Source: Marinococcus halophilus (GTDB taxonomy: Bacteria > Bacillota > Bacilli > Bacillales > Marinococcaceae). Taken from it: a stretch of DNA of 64,000 nucleotides. Positions within the stretch are counted from its first letter, which is position 1; each line of letters starts with the position of its first letter. The notes below the pieces were generated by a model that saw only the letters and a program-made list of their open reading frames with translations, did no database searches and was not told the DNA's origin. The position numbers and the translations under genes are program-made. Positions 52,514 through 61,798 of the stretch are shown piece after piece. Where the stretch lies: contig NZ_NPFA01000001.1 of assembly GCF_002265875.1 (NCBI RefSeq), positions 62,001 through 126,000 of the forward strand. Reading direction: 5' to 3'.

Positions 52514-53778
52514 GACAGCGGCTCTTTCTGGCCTTCGTTATCTTCAAGCAGCATAACGTCGACCACGTCCCCCTGCTGATACCCGCGGCTTCCTCCAGGG
52601 AGAACAATGCACGCGTTCGCACCAGCCAGGGAGGTTACTGCACTCGATTTATTGAACCCGCCCGGCTCTGCATATAAACGGTCACCTTCCGCACGGCAGC
52701 TTCCGCGCACAAACCGGGTGAACGGATTCGGCTTGGAGAAATCTGCTGCAAGCTCTGCCTTCACCATCGTATGATGTGGACGCTCAGAATGCATCATTGC
52801 CTGAATAACTGGCCGCACAAACAACTCAAAGCCCATGTAGCAGGCGGAAGGGTTCCCCGAGAGACCGAACAGCAGCGTACCTCCCCAACTGGCGACGGTC
52901 GTTACGCTGCCGGGACGCATCGCTACTTTATTAAAGAACACCTCCGCTCCGAGACGTTCGTAAACATCCGGCAGCAGATCGTAGTCCCCGACCGATACTC
53001 CTCCGGTCGTAATAACCATGTCTGTCTCCTTTGCCGCCTGGCGTACCGCTTCGTAGCAGGGTTCAAGTTCGTCTTTCAGCTTACCGTAGTATACAGGCTC
53101 TGCCCCCGCCCGCTGCAGCTGGGCAATCATCATATAGGCATTGCTGTTCCGTATTTTTCCCGGCTCCAGTTCATCAGAGACATCGAGCAGCTCGGTGCCT
53201 GTCGCAAATACGCCAACGACAGGTCTTTTAGCCACTTTCACCGTAGCGTAGCCAAAGGTAGCAAGCAGAGCTGTTACGCCCGGGTCGATCCAAGTTCCTG
53301 CCGGCACGAGCTCGCTCCCTGCCTTCGTATCTTCACCTTCAAAGGAAATGTTTTGATTCTTTTCAAACTCGCGCTTAATCGTCATGAGCGGATACGTACC
53401 ATCATGATCCTCCTGGGCAAGCTCGAGCATCACGACAGCGTCGCACTGCTCCGGGATTTTTGCCCCGGTCATTATACGTACTGCCTGAAAAGGTTCCAGG
53501 TCTTTTTCTGACACAAAACCAGCGCCGATTTCCTCCACTACCTGAAAAGTTACCGGCTGCTCCCGGGAAGCCCCCGTGGAGTCAACCGAACGGATCGCAA
53601 ACCCGTCATACGGAGAACGGTCAAAGGGTGGAACCGGATGAGCGGCCGTGATTGTCTCTGCCAGGCGGCGGCCGTAGGAATTATGGATCGATACTTCCTC
53701 CACCTCCCCTTTTCCGATATTCTCCATCACTCGTTCGATTGCTTCTTTCACGGGGACAGGCGTACGTTTTTCAACCAT
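52510..53778 (-). CDS. moeA: MoeA, molybdopterin molybdenumtransferase
   Basis: A 422-residue protein with four MoeA domains: PPFDRSPYDGFAIRS in the first, RIMTGAKIPEQCDAVV, VGVFATGTELLD and TTGGVSVGDYDLLPDV in the MoCF_biosynth domain, and a C-terminal barrel. It inserts molybdate into adenylylated molybdopterin. First gene of the six-gene Moco unit; divergent from moaC with about 80 bases between. Confidence 0.96.
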   Translation of the reverse strand: MVEKRTPVPVKEAIERVMENIGKGEVEEVSIHNSYGRRLAETITAAHPVPPFDRSPYDGFAIRSVDSTGASREQPVTFQVVEEIGAGFVSEKDLEPFQAVRIMTGAKIPEQCDAVVMLELAQEDHDGTYPLMTIKREFEKNQNISFEGEDTKAGSELVPAGTWIDPGVTALLATFGYATVKVAKRPVVGVFATGTELLDVSDELEPGKIRNSNAYMMIAQLQRAGAEPVYYGKLKDELEPCYEAVRQAAKETDMVITTGGVSVGDYDLLPDVYERLGAEVFFNKVAMRPGSVTTVASWGGTLLFGLSGNPSACYMGFELFVRPVIQAMMHSERPHHTMVKAELAADFSKPNPFTRFVRGSCRAEGDRLYAEPGGFNKSSAVTSLAGANACIVLPGGSRGYQQGDVVDVMLLEDNEGQKEPLS

Positions 53779-53816
53779 ATCGATGCTCCTTTACTGTATG
53801 TGAATGTATGTATCCA

Positions 53817-53825
53817 TGCTATAAT
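53817..53825 (+). promoter_or_regulatory. Extended -10 promoter of moaC
   Basis: TGCTATAAT at 53817-53825 is a consensus extended -10 element 33 bases ahead of the moaC start. A clear -35 is missing, as is usual for this promoter type. Confidence 0.6.
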
Positions 53826-53857
53826 CGGTCAATACTATATCCAGGAGGGACATGCCC

Positions 53858-54346
53858 ATGTCAGAATTCACGCACTTTAACGAGCAGGGCCGCGCCAGGA
53901 TGGTAGACGTCTCCGATAAACCGGTGACGAGCAGAAGCGCCCTGGCAGGCTCAAGCATACGAGTTCCCGAAGACGTTTACCTGGCGGTTACGCAGGGCGA
54001 TATTAAAAAAGGCGATGTGCTCGCCGTCGCCCAAATTGCAGGAATTACCGGTGCCAAACAGACATCTACCCTAATCCCCATGTGCCATCCGCTTCCTTTG
54101 AGTAACGTAGACATCAGCTTTTACTGGAAAACAGAAGAAGCGTACGAGCTTTTTATCGAAGCCTTTGTTAAGACGAAGGGAAGCACGGGCGTGGAAATGG
54201 AAGCATTAACCGCAGCCTCTGCCGCTGCATTGACCGTCTACGATATGTGTAAAGCCCTTGATAAAGGGATGGTTATCGGACCGACATATCTGTTGGAAAA
54301 AACCGGTGGAAAAAGCGGTGATTACTACCGCGAAACACATGATTAG
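53858..54346 (+). CDS. moaC: MoaC, cyclic pyranopterin monophosphate synthase
   Basis: A 162-residue protein with [14 protein letters not shown], the catalytic [18 protein letters not shown] block (Lys, His) and [26 protein letters not shown]. It finishes formation of precursor Z after MoaA. ATG 53858 lies seven bases from AGGAGG; ATG 53852 is too close to it. It is alone on the plus strand between two minus-strand Moco/Mo-transport operons and ends only three bases from the modB stop. Confidence 0.96.
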   Translation: MSEFTHFNEQGRARMVDVSDKPVTSRSALAGSSIRVPEDVYLAVTQGDIKKGDVLAVAQIAGITGAKQTSTLIPMCHPLPLSNVDISFYWKTEEAYELFIEAFVKTKGSTGVEMEALTAASAAALTVYDMCKALDKGMVIGPTYLLEKTGGKSGDYYRETHD

Positions 54347-54349
54347 TAC

Positions 54350-55003
54350 TTAATCTTCCCTATTCAGAAGGTATGTTAAACCGAGCAGCAGGAAGGAAAT
54401 AAATATACTGATGCCGACGTATGTGTACGCAAGGTTCATTTGGTTCGACTCAATGGCCACGTATATGGCTGTCGGCATCGTTTGCGTAACGCCGGGGATA
54501 TTCCCCGCAAACATCAGGGTGGCCCCAAATTCTCCCAGAGCTCTTGTAAAACTGAGCACAAACCCTGTCATAAGGGCCCGGCCGGCGAGAGGGAGAGCAA
54601 TATTTGTAAACACCCGCCACTCTCCTGCCCCCTCAACTCTTGCAGCGGCTTCAATATTGGGGTCAATTGAACCATAGCCGGTTTTTGCCGACTGAAACAT
54701 CAAAGGAAACGCAACGACCGCTGCGGCCACAACGGCCGCCACCGGGGTGAAGATAATCGAATTCTGAAACACTTTCTCATATACGCTGCCGATCCAGCTG
54801 TTTGTACCAAAAGCAATAATAAGCAAAAAACCGGTAACCGACGGCGGCAGTACAAGCGGAAGCATCAGGCACGTTTCCGCTGCCAGCTTTCCCCGAAAAT
54901 TCCTGACCGCAAAAATTCTTCCAAGGACCGCGCCGGCAATAAAAACAAGGACAGCTGCAACACTTGCTGTCAAAAGGGATAACTGTATTGGAAACCAAAA
55001 CAT
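54350..55003 (-). CDS. modB: ModB, molybdate ABC transporter permease
   Basis: A 217-residue permease with five or six helices and the EAA loop (EAAARVEGAGEWRVFTNIALPLAGRAL), which contacts the ATPase. The TRALGEFGATLMFAGNIPG motif is typical of ModB/CysT. It follows modA by 18 bases. No ModC ATPase gene is next to it. Confidence 0.94.
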   Translation of the reverse strand: MFWFPIQLSLLTASVAAVLVFIAGAVLGRIFAVRNFRGKLAAETCLMLPLVLPPSVTGFLLIIAFGTNSWIGSVYEKVFQNSIIFTPVAAVVAAAVVAFPLMFQSAKTGYGSIDPNIEAAARVEGAGEWRVFTNIALPLAGRALMTGFVLSFTRALGEFGATLMFAGNIPGVTQTMPTAIYVAIESNQMNLAYTYVGISIFISFLLLGLTYLLNRED

Positions 55004-55021
55004 CAGGCACGCACGCTCCTT

Positions 55022-55795
55022 TTATTCCGGATCTGAAAAACCGTACGAGCGCAAAATGTCCTGAGCTTCGCTGCTTTGCAGGTATTCCATAAACTCCCGG
55101 CTTTCTTTTTCATTACCGTTTCCCGCTACGGCCCCGCCGTAATAATGAATAGCAGAATACAGGGATGGGTCAAGCTCTTCAAGAACCTGCACGTCAGCCC
55201 CGCGGGCATCCGAGGCATACACAAAGCCCAGCGCTGCATTGTTTCTTTCCACGAGCGTCAGCGCGTGACGTACGTCTTTGGCAAAAACCACCCGTTCCTG
55301 CACCCGCTTCCATTCCTGCATGGAGGTAAGTGCTTCCTGTGCGTACCTTCCAGCGGGCGCCGCTTCTGGCGTGGCCACTGCTATGCGTCCGCTTCCCTCC
55401 AGCACCTCCTGCAATTCTTCTGCCTTACTATCTCTGGGCACCACTGCCACCAGCGTATTTTCCGCGAAGACAGGATCCTCTGTTTCCACCATTTTGTTTT
55501 CTTCTTCAAGATCGTTATAGTGCGCGGCGGAGGCTGACAAAAAAATGTCTGCCGGGCTGCCGCGCTCAATCTGCTGCTTCAGCGTGCCGGATCCTCCGTA
55601 GTTAAAGGCAAGCGAGATATCGGGATGCTCATTCGCAAAGCTCTTCTGAACCTCTGTAAGGGCGTCCTGAAGACTAGCTGCTGCTGAAACAGTCAGCTCG
55701 GCCTGCTCTTCATTTTGTTCTGCCTGCGGATCGCCGCTGCAGCCTTGAAGAAGAAAAATCCCGGCCCCTGCTGCCACGAAAGGTTTCCAGTTCAT
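55022..55795 (-). CDS. modA: ModA, molybdate-binding lipoprotein
   Basis: A lipoprotein of about 257 residues: lipobox LLQGCSG in the first 20 residues, then SAAASLQDALTEVQKSF, FNYGGSGTLKQQIERGSPADIFLSA and YAVEALTS-like blocks typical of ModA oxyanion binding. It delivers molybdate to ModB. I use ATG 55795 (ATGAGG six bases upstream), since ATG 55807 touches its ribosome site. It begins 37 bases after moeB. Confidence 0.93.
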   Translation of the reverse strand: MNWKPFVAAGAGIFLLQGCSGDPQAEQNEEQAELTVSAAASLQDALTEVQKSFANEHPDISLAFNYGGSGTLKQQIERGSPADIFLSASAAHYNDLEEENKMVETEDPVFAENTLVAVVPRDSKAEELQEVLEGSGRIAVATPEAAPAGRYAQEALTSMQEWKRVQERVVFAKDVRHALTLVERNNAALGFVYASDARGADVQVLEELDPSLYSAIHYYGGAVAGNGNEKESREFMEYLQSSEAQDILRSYGFSDPE

Positions 55796-55831
55796 ATTGT
55801 GCCTCATCTCCCGTCGATGGATTTTCTCAGT

Positions 55832-56851
55832 CTATCCGAGCAGCTGGGCGTACCACCGCTTGGCTTCCTGCACGTCGCTCGTGCCGTGAATGAGTGCCCG
55901 GCCGTCCTGGAATAAAACAATGCGCCGCGTTTCGGTCTGTACTGACAAAAGATAAGGATTTTTACGCACGCTCCAGTTCCGGCTTTCCCAATCTCGCTCC
56001 AACCGCTCAAAGTTCAGCTGTTTGCTTTCTCCCGGCCGAATCTGTACCGTGTCTCTGCCGCACAGTACACTCGTTTTATTTGAATGCTCATATGTTAATG
56101 CCGGGTACGTCGCTTTTTCACCGCATGAGTCGCATCCCAGGTCTTTACTGCTCTGCAGTCCAATGGAAAACTGATGCTGGTTCCAAAGATCAAAATAATC
56201 CAGGGTTACCGGGAGGCTTTCTCCGTCCCCGACCAGTATTTTCAAAGCTGCGGCCGTCTGCTTTGCCGCTACTGACTGTACCGCCGGCGCGATCACTCCT
56301 ACTGTATCGCACGTCTGCCCCTGTGAAGGGATTTTCTTCCATACACAGCGAAAGCAGGGGCGCTCTCCCGGTAGAAACGGGTGGACCATGCCAATGCTTC
56401 CAACGCACGCTCCGTAAATCCAGGGCTTACCGTATTTTCTCGCCGCATCGTTAATGAGCAGCCGTGTATCAAAATTATCCGTACCGTCAATGATAAGGTC
56501 TGTCTCTGCCGCTTTTGCTTCCATCCAGGTGAAATCCACATCCACCACTTCCCCGTGCACATGAATCCCGGAGTTAATCTCACGTAGCCGTTTTTCTGCC
56601 GCTGCCGCTTTAGGCATCTGCGCTGCGGCATCCTTTTCCGTGTACAGCTGCTGGCGCTGCAGGTTGCTGCGCTCTACATAATCACGGTCTGCAACCGTCA
56701 CCGTCCCTACTCCGGCGCGAACAAGCATCTCCGCTGCCGAAGCGCCGAGCGCCCCGGCGCCCACAATCGTCACAGAGCTTTCGCTTATTTTTTTCTGGCC
56801 CATTTCACCTATTGGGGAAAACAGCTGCTGCCTTGAATAGCGCTCGTCCAT
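55832..56851 (-). CDS. moeB: MoeB, MoaD adenylyltransferase
   Basis: A 339-residue E1-like enzyme with [28 protein letters not shown], the Cys pairs CFRC and CDSC for zinc, and the C-terminal CGRDTVQI...ALIHG domain. It activates the MoaD C-terminus. It is a clear paralogue of the thiF product at 6823-7842, with the same length and architecture; specificity is assigned from the neighbouring Mo genes. First gene of moeB-modA-modB. Confidence 0.92.
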   Translation of the reverse strand: MDERYSRQQLFSPIGEMGQKKISESSVTIVGAGALGASAAEMLVRAGVGTVTVADRDYVERSNLQRQQLYTEKDAAAQMPKAAAAEKRLREINSGIHVHGEVVDVDFTWMEAKAAETDLIIDGTDNFDTRLLINDAARKYGKPWIYGACVGSIGMVHPFLPGERPCFRCVWKKIPSQGQTCDTVGVIAPAVQSVAAKQTAAALKILVGDGESLPVTLDYFDLWNQHQFSIGLQSSKDLGCDSCGEKATYPALTYEHSNKTSVLCGRDTVQIRPGESKQLNFERLERDWESRNWSVRKNPYLLSVQTETRRIVLFQDGRALIHGTSDVQEAKRWYAQLLG

Positions 56852-56868
56852 GCTTTTTCTCCTTTACT

Positions 56869-57777
56869 TTAATTATTTATAGCTGCTTCAGTTTTTCTGC
56901 GCTGCATATGGATACGTGTACGGGAATAGGTAAATAGGGTAAGTCCTGCCCAAACGATTAAAAACGCCGTAAACTGCTGGAAGGAAAAAGGCTCCCTAAA
57001 TAAAAAAACACCCAGTATCAGCATAATCGTCGGCGCAATATACTGTAGAAATCCAAGCAGGGAGTAGCTGATTTTTCGTGCCCCCGAGGCAAACAGCAGT
57101 AATGGAATAGCTGTGGCGGCGCCGGCCCCGAAGAGCAGCGTCCATGTGCCTGAATCATAGGCCGAAGCTGTTTCGCCTGAAAAAAACATTAAAAAAATCA
57201 GTGCCAACGGGGCTGCCAGAAATGATTCCAGAGTTAAGCCTGCCCATGCGCCAAGTGCCACAGTTTTTTTTATAATACCATAACACCCAAATGATAACGC
57301 CAGAATAATTGAGGCCCATGGAAACTGTCCGTAAGAAATGGTAAGTACAAACACCCCAATAAACGCCAGAAGTACAGCGGCTATTTCTATGCGGGCGAGT
57401 CTTTCTTTTAAAAACACCGTGGCCAGGGCAACGTTCACAAGGGGATTGATGTAATAGCCCAGGCTTGCCTGGATCACATGATCTCCATTCACCGCAAAGA
57501 TAAAGGTAAACCAGTTAATGGTAATCAATAAAGCGGCTCCTGTAATAGACACTGTCGTTTTCACCGAGTAAAATGAACGGCTGATTTCCTTCCATACTCC
57601 TTTAGCACGCCCGACCAACACGATAAGTACAGCCATAAATAAAAAAGACCAAATAATCCGGTGGGCGAGTACATCGATCGCCGGGACATCGTTAAAAAGC
57701 TTCCAGTAAAGCGGAAGAAAACCCCAAAGTACATAAGCCGCCACTCCTGCTAAAATGCCTGTCTGCTGCTCTCTCAT
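56869..57777 (-). CDS. rarD: RarD-type EamA transporter
   Basis: A 302-residue, ten-helix DMT protein starting GILAGVAAYVLWGFLPLYWKL, the RarD signature, with INWFTFIFAVNGDHVIQASLGYYINPL in the first half and LQYIAPTIMLILGVFLF in the second. RarD proteins are export-type carriers (chloramphenicol sensitivity in the original) of unclear substrate. It ends 17 bases before the moeB start, on the same strand, so read-through into moeB is possible. Confidence 0.92.
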   Translation of the reverse strand: MREQQTGILAGVAAYVLWGFLPLYWKLFNDVPAIDVLAHRIIWSFLFMAVLIVLVGRAKGVWKEISRSFYSVKTTVSITGAALLITINWFTFIFAVNGDHVIQASLGYYINPLVNVALATVFLKERLARIEIAAVLLAFIGVFVLTISYGQFPWASIILALSFGCYGIIKKTVALGAWAGLTLESFLAAPLALIFLMFFSGETASAYDSGTWTLLFGAGAATAIPLLLFASGARKISYSLLGFLQYIAPTIMLILGVFLFREPFSFQQFTAFLIVWAGLTLFTYSRTRIHMQRRKTEAAINN

Positions 57778-57869
57778 CTAAATCTCCGTCCTCTCTTCAC
57801 CTATTATAGCGGACAACGGTGCCCCTCTGGCAAACAGGAACGGTTGAAGCCGTTAAAAATTTTTTCCTA

Positions 57870-57900
57870 TAAAAAACAGCTTCGAGGATGTCGAAGCTGT
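57870..57900 (-). terminator. Terminator after the CopC-like gene
   Basis: ACAGCTTCGA / TCGAAGCTGT (10 bp) with a 5-base loop and TTTTTTATAGG beyond it on the minus strand. The arm overlaps the stop codon. Confidence 0.85.
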
Positions 57901-58469
57901 CAGCTGTCATTTTTACGCTCTCTATTTTTCCATAATATGATTGTAAACGCGGTAACGATAGCTAAACCGAGAGTCCCCATAAACACCATTCCCGGAATAT
58001 TCGGCCCTGCTTCTTCTGCTTCAGCCGCAGCCTGTGTTTCAGCTTCAGAAAGGGAGCTTTCTCCCGTTCGTGCTTCTAATTCCTGCTGCCTTTCTTCGAA
58101 AGGTTTATTGCTGTTCAAACTGAAATTCGTAGCTCCCTGTACAGTTTCCCCATCTTCGCCAGTAACACTGTAATTTAATACATAGTTACCATTTTCCAAT
58201 ACAGTTTCTACATTTGAAATTACAGTAAGGCCGTCATCACTAATTTCGGGATCCGACATTTCAATCTCGTCCCCAGTTTCTACAAGCAGATATACATCTT
58301 CCACACGGTCAATTTCTGTATCGAAAGTAAGCTCGAGGCGTTCGGGCACTTCTAAAACAGAATCTCCATCTTCAGGGCTTGAGGATTCCAGCATAGGTGC
58401 TGCAAACGCTTGGTAAGGTGAAGTAATGAAAAATAAAACCGCGAGAAGGCCGAAAAATCTATATTTCAT
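57900..58469 (-). CDS. CopC-domain protein lacking copper-ligand histidines
   Basis: A 189-residue exported protein: signal peptide 1-23 (ending YQAFA), a CopC-type beta-sandwich (LESSSPEDGDSVLEVPERLELTF, NYVLNYSVTGEDGETVQGATNFSL), an acidic linker and a C-terminal membrane anchor (FMGTLGLAIVTAFTIILW) followed by basic RKNDS. CopC domains normally carry an N-terminal His and a later HxVxG His for copper. There is no histidine or cysteine anywhere in the protein, so copper binding of that kind is unlikely. YobA/CopC-like proteins in Bacillus share the layout. Confidence 0.8.
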   Translation of the reverse strand: MKYRFFGLLAVLFFITSPYQAFAAPMLESSSPEDGDSVLEVPERLELTFDTEIDRVEDVYLLVETGDEIEMSDPEISDDGLTVISNVETVLENGNYVLNYSVTGEDGETVQGATNFSLNSNKPFEERQQELEARTGESSLSEAETQAAAEAEEAGPNIPGMVFMGTLGLAIVTAFTIILWKNRERKNDS

Positions 58470-58609
58470 AGGACTTCTCCTTTCAATAAATAAATCACTC
58501 TATTCTTTATATCATGATATAAAGCCAAATTCGAACGATATCATTTACGTTTTTGTGTCATTTTCATATTTCCTGGGAAATTTTCGCTTTCCTGTCTTTT
58601 ACTCTATAC

Positions 58610-58640
58610 AAAAAACCCGGACGCAGGGCTTGCATCCGGG
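58610..58640 (-). terminator. Terminator after htpX
   Basis: CCCGGATGC / GCGTCCGGG (one wobble) with a 7-base loop and TTTTTTG on the minus strand, 15 bases past the htpX stop. Confidence 0.85.
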
Positions 58641-58654
58641 GAAGTACTTACTAT

Positions 58655-59554
58655 TCAGCCTTGTTCTAAACGACGGATACGGTCTTCAAGCGGCGGGTGC
58701 GACGAAAAGAGCATCGCAGCAGCCGACGGCTTGTTGTTAATTTTCAGCGTCTGCATCGAGGACTGCTCTGTGTCCACCCGGTCCACATAATTCTGCAGAG
58801 AGCGCAGAGCATGAGCCATTTTGTCTTTTCCAGCAAGATCCGCCCCGCCACGGTCAGCGTGATATTCCCGGTACCGGGAGTAGGCGGCGACGACTATGCT
58901 TCCGAGAATCGAAAAAAGAATTTGAAATACGATAATCGCCAGAAAGTGAATAATCGGCCGCATATTTTCATTTACAAACCTTGATACCGCAAAGGCTACG
59001 ACACGCGCCAGGAACACAACGAATGTATTCACAATTCCCTGCAGAAGGGTCATGGTAATCATATCCCCGTTTGCAACGTGGGCTACCTCGTGGGCAATAA
59101 CGCCTTCGACGGCATCATCATCCATCGATTGAAGCAGGCCGGTGGACACGGATACAAGCGACCGTTTTTTAGTCGGCCCTGTGGCAAATGCGTTTACTTC
59201 AGCGGATTGATAAATTCCTACCTCCGGCATATGAGTGAGCCCTGCCCGCCGGGAGAGACGGTGGACCTTCTCCACTACCATTTTTTCAGCCTGGCTTCCC
59301 GGATTGTCCGGGTCAATCACTTTGACATTCATTGCTTTTTTCGCAATGAATCTCGACATTGCTAGTGAAATAAATGAACCAGCAAAGCCGATAACGGCGC
59401 TAATAATTAACAGCGGCACCAGATTCAACGTACCGGCACCGTAGTTATAAGCACCCAGGTTAACACCAAACAAACTCAGTATTGAGAACACAATGACAAT
59501 CGTTAACAATACCATCATGTTTGTTAATAAAAACAGCATGATTCTTTTACCCAT
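58655..59554 (-). CDS. htpX: HtpX-type M48 membrane protease
   Basis: A 299-residue zinc metalloprotease with two N-terminal and two central membrane helices and HEVAH at residues 155-159 ([13 protein letters not shown]); the third zinc ligand is expected in the [11 protein letters not shown] segment. HtpX degrades misfolded membrane proteins. Length fits. AAAAGGAGAG precedes the ATG. Divergent from the aconitase gene. Confidence 0.96.
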   Translation of the reverse strand: MGKRIMLFLLTNMMVLLTIVIVFSILSLFGVNLGAYNYGAGTLNLVPLLIISAVIGFAGSFISLAMSRFIAKKAMNVKVIDPDNPGSQAEKMVVEKVHRLSRRAGLTHMPEVGIYQSAEVNAFATGPTKKRSLVSVSTGLLQSMDDDAVEGVIAHEVAHVANGDMITMTLLQGIVNTFVVFLARVVAFAVSRFVNENMRPIIHFLAIIVFQILFSILGSIVVAAYSRYREYHADRGGADLAGKDKMAHALRSLQNYVDRVDTEQSSMQTLKINNKPSAAAMLFSSHPPLEDRIRRLEQG

Positions 59555-59682
59555 GGCTTTCTCTCCTTTTTAACGGTTCGTTTTCTTCTATACAATTGTT
59601 TATACGCAAAAGTCGCAAGAATGGTTTCATCCTTCTTAATAATATCACACATCAAAATTTACACGAAAAGAAAGATTTCTTG

Positions 59683-59710
59683 TTTACGAGTTTTTCTTAA
59701 CAGGTATAAA
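59683..59710 (+). promoter_or_regulatory. Possible aconitase promoter
   Basis: TTTACG (59683-59688) and TATAAA (59705-59710) with a 16-base spacer lie about 70 bases ahead of the start codon in an AT-rich region. Confidence 0.5.
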
Positions 59711-59778
59711 TATAGAGAGCATGTTTTCATTCAGAAAAATTAACACAATTGGAATTTTGACGAAGGAGGACACCATTT

Positions 59779-61722
59779 ATGGCACGAAACGTAACCCAGA
59801 AATTAATTGAAGAACACCTCGTGTCCGGGGATATGACTCCGGGCGAAGAGATTGGAATGAAGATCGACCAGACACTCACCCAGGACGCTACAGGCACAAT
59901 GGTGATGCTTGAGCTTGAAGCCATGGGGGTGGAGAGAGCTCAAACAGAAGCTTCCGCCCAATACGTAGACCACAATATTATTCAGGAAGACAATAAAAAC
60001 CCGGATGATCACCTGTTTCTTCAGACAGCAGCAAAACGCTTTGGCATGTATTTTAGCCGCCCGGGTAACGGCGTAAGCCACCCGGTGCATATGCAGCGCC
60101 TGGCACGCCCCGGCCGCACGCTTCTCGGATCGGACTCACATACCTGTGCCAACGGCTGTATGGGGATGCTTGCCATGGGGGCAGGCGGTATCGAAGTAAC
60201 CATGGCTATAGCCGGAGAACCATTCTTTGTAAAAATGCCCCAGGTATGGGGAGTAAAGCTTACCGGCAAACTCCCGGACTGGGTCAGCGCCAAGGATGTT
60301 ATTCTTGAGCTTCTCCGCCGCCATGACGTAAAAGCCGGTGCCAACAAAGTTATTGAATACTACGGCCCCGGCCTGGAAGACTTGAGCGCCATGGATCGCC
60401 ACGTTATTGCAAACATGGGAGCGGAACTCGGAGCCACCGCCAGCGTATTTCCTTCGGACGAAGAAGTGAAGCGTTTTATGGCCAGCCAGGACCGCGAGGA
60501 CGAATGGCAGGAGCTGAAAGCTGACCGCGGCGCCCAATACGACATCGATGAAGAAATCGATTTGTCCTCTCTCGAGCCTCTGATTGCCAAGCCATCGAGC
60601 CCGGGCAACGTTGTCCCTGTCCGTGAAATTGCCGGTGAGCCAATTTTTCAGGCATATATCGGTTCGTCCGCCAATCCGGGCTACCGGGACTTTGCGATTG
60701 CTTCTGAAATCGTGAAAGGAAAAAACGTGCATGAAAATGTCAGCTTTGATATTAACCCATCTTCACGGCAGATGCTGACAGACCTCGTTTCCAACGGCCA
60801 CATTGCCAATCTCCTGAGCGCCGGCGGCCGGCTTCACCAGGCAGGCTGTAACGGCTGTATCGGGATGGGACAGGCACCCGCCACCCATAAAAACAGCCTG
60901 CGGACGACCCCGCGGAACTTCCCGGGACGCTCCGGCACAAAAGAAGACCGTGTTTTCCTTTGCAGTCCTGAAATTGCTGCGGCTTCTGCGCTGTATGGTG
61001 AAATCACCGATCCGCGGACGCTCGATATGGATTATCCAAAAGTTGGCGAACCAGACGAACCAACGGTCGATTTCCGTTTGCTTCAGGAGCCGATTCCTTA
61101 TGAAGAGGCTAAAAATATAAAAATTGAAAAAGGGCCGAACATTGCTACCCTTCCGGAAATGGAAGAACTGCCGGACCGCATTGAAGTGCCGGTACTCCTG
61201 AAGCTCGGCGATAACTTCTCCACAGACGAGATTCTTGCCGGCGGTGCCCGCGTGCTTCCATACCGCAGTAACCTTCCGGAAATCAGCAAGTTCTCGTTTG
61301 AAATTACGGATGAAGATTATTACAACCGGGCCATGGAAATTAAAGACGATACTGGGCACGCCATTATCGGCGGATCCAACTACGGCCAGGGGTCAAGCCG
61401 TGAGCACGCAGCGCTCGCACCTCGCTACCTTGGCCTGCGTGTTGCGCTCGTCCAGGACTTCGCCCGTATTCACTGGCAGAACCTGGTGAACTTCGGCGTG
61501 CTTCCGATTACATTTGAGGATACCGAAGACTATATGAAAATCGACGTCGGTGATACTATTGTACTTGAGAACCTGCGTGAAAATATCCAAAACCACAATA
61601 CGTTCGAAGCTGCTATCAAGAATAAAAATGAAACCATCACAGTGCGCCATGAAATGTCGAGGCGTCAAATTGATATGATGCTTCGCGGCGGCTTGATTAA
61701 CTGGGTACGCGCAAGACAATAA
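59779..61722 (+). CDS. Aconitate hydratase, short type (about 650 residues)
   Basis: A 647-residue iron-sulfur aconitase. [4Fe-4S] ligands are the cysteine in SDSHTCANG and the pair in HQAGCNGCIGMGQAP; the C-terminal swivel domain has GGSNYGQGSSREHAALAPRYLG. The size and opening MARNVTQKLIEEHL are those of the mitochondrial-like 'putative aconitase' subgroup, whereas the usual Bacillus CitB is about 900 residues. Isopropylmalate or homoaconitate activity is less likely because both domains are in one chain. A GAAGGAGG site precedes the ATG. Confidence 0.92.
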   Translation: MARNVTQKLIEEHLVSGDMTPGEEIGMKIDQTLTQDATGTMVMLELEAMGVERAQTEASAQYVDHNIIQEDNKNPDDHLFLQTAAKRFGMYFSRPGNGVSHPVHMQRLARPGRTLLGSDSHTCANGCMGMLAMGAGGIEVTMAIAGEPFFVKMPQVWGVKLTGKLPDWVSAKDVILELLRRHDVKAGANKVIEYYGPGLEDLSAMDRHVIANMGAELGATASVFPSDEEVKRFMASQDREDEWQELKADRGAQYDIDEEIDLSSLEPLIAKPSSPGNVVPVREIAGEPIFQAYIGSSANPGYRDFAIASEIVKGKNVHENVSFDINPSSRQMLTDLVSNGHIANLLSAGGRLHQAGCNGCIGMGQAPATHKNSLRTTPRNFPGRSGTKEDRVFLCSPEIAAASALYGEITDPRTLDMDYPKVGEPDEPTVDFRLLQEPIPYEEAKNIKIEKGPNIATLPEMEELPDRIEVPVLLKLGDNFSTDEILAGGARVLPYRSNLPEISKFSFEITDEDYYNRAMEIKDDTGHAIIGGSNYGQGSSREHAALAPRYLGLRVALVQDFARIHWQNLVNFGVLPITFEDTEDYMKIDVGDTIVLENLRENIQNHNTFEAAIKNKNETITVRHEMSRRQIDMMLRGGLINWVRARQ

Positions 61723-61732
61723 AAATTCCGGC

Positions 61733-61770
61733 GGAGCAGACGCTTCTTTTTGAGGAGCGCTGCTCCTTTA
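61733..61770 (+). terminator. Terminator after aconitase
   Basis: GGAGCAGACGC pairs with GCGCTGCTCC across a loop rich in T, then TTTAGTTT follows, 11 bases past the stop. One bulge in the stem. Confidence 0.7.
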
Positions 61771-61798
61771 GTTTGACGATTAAGGGAGGCCTTCATCG

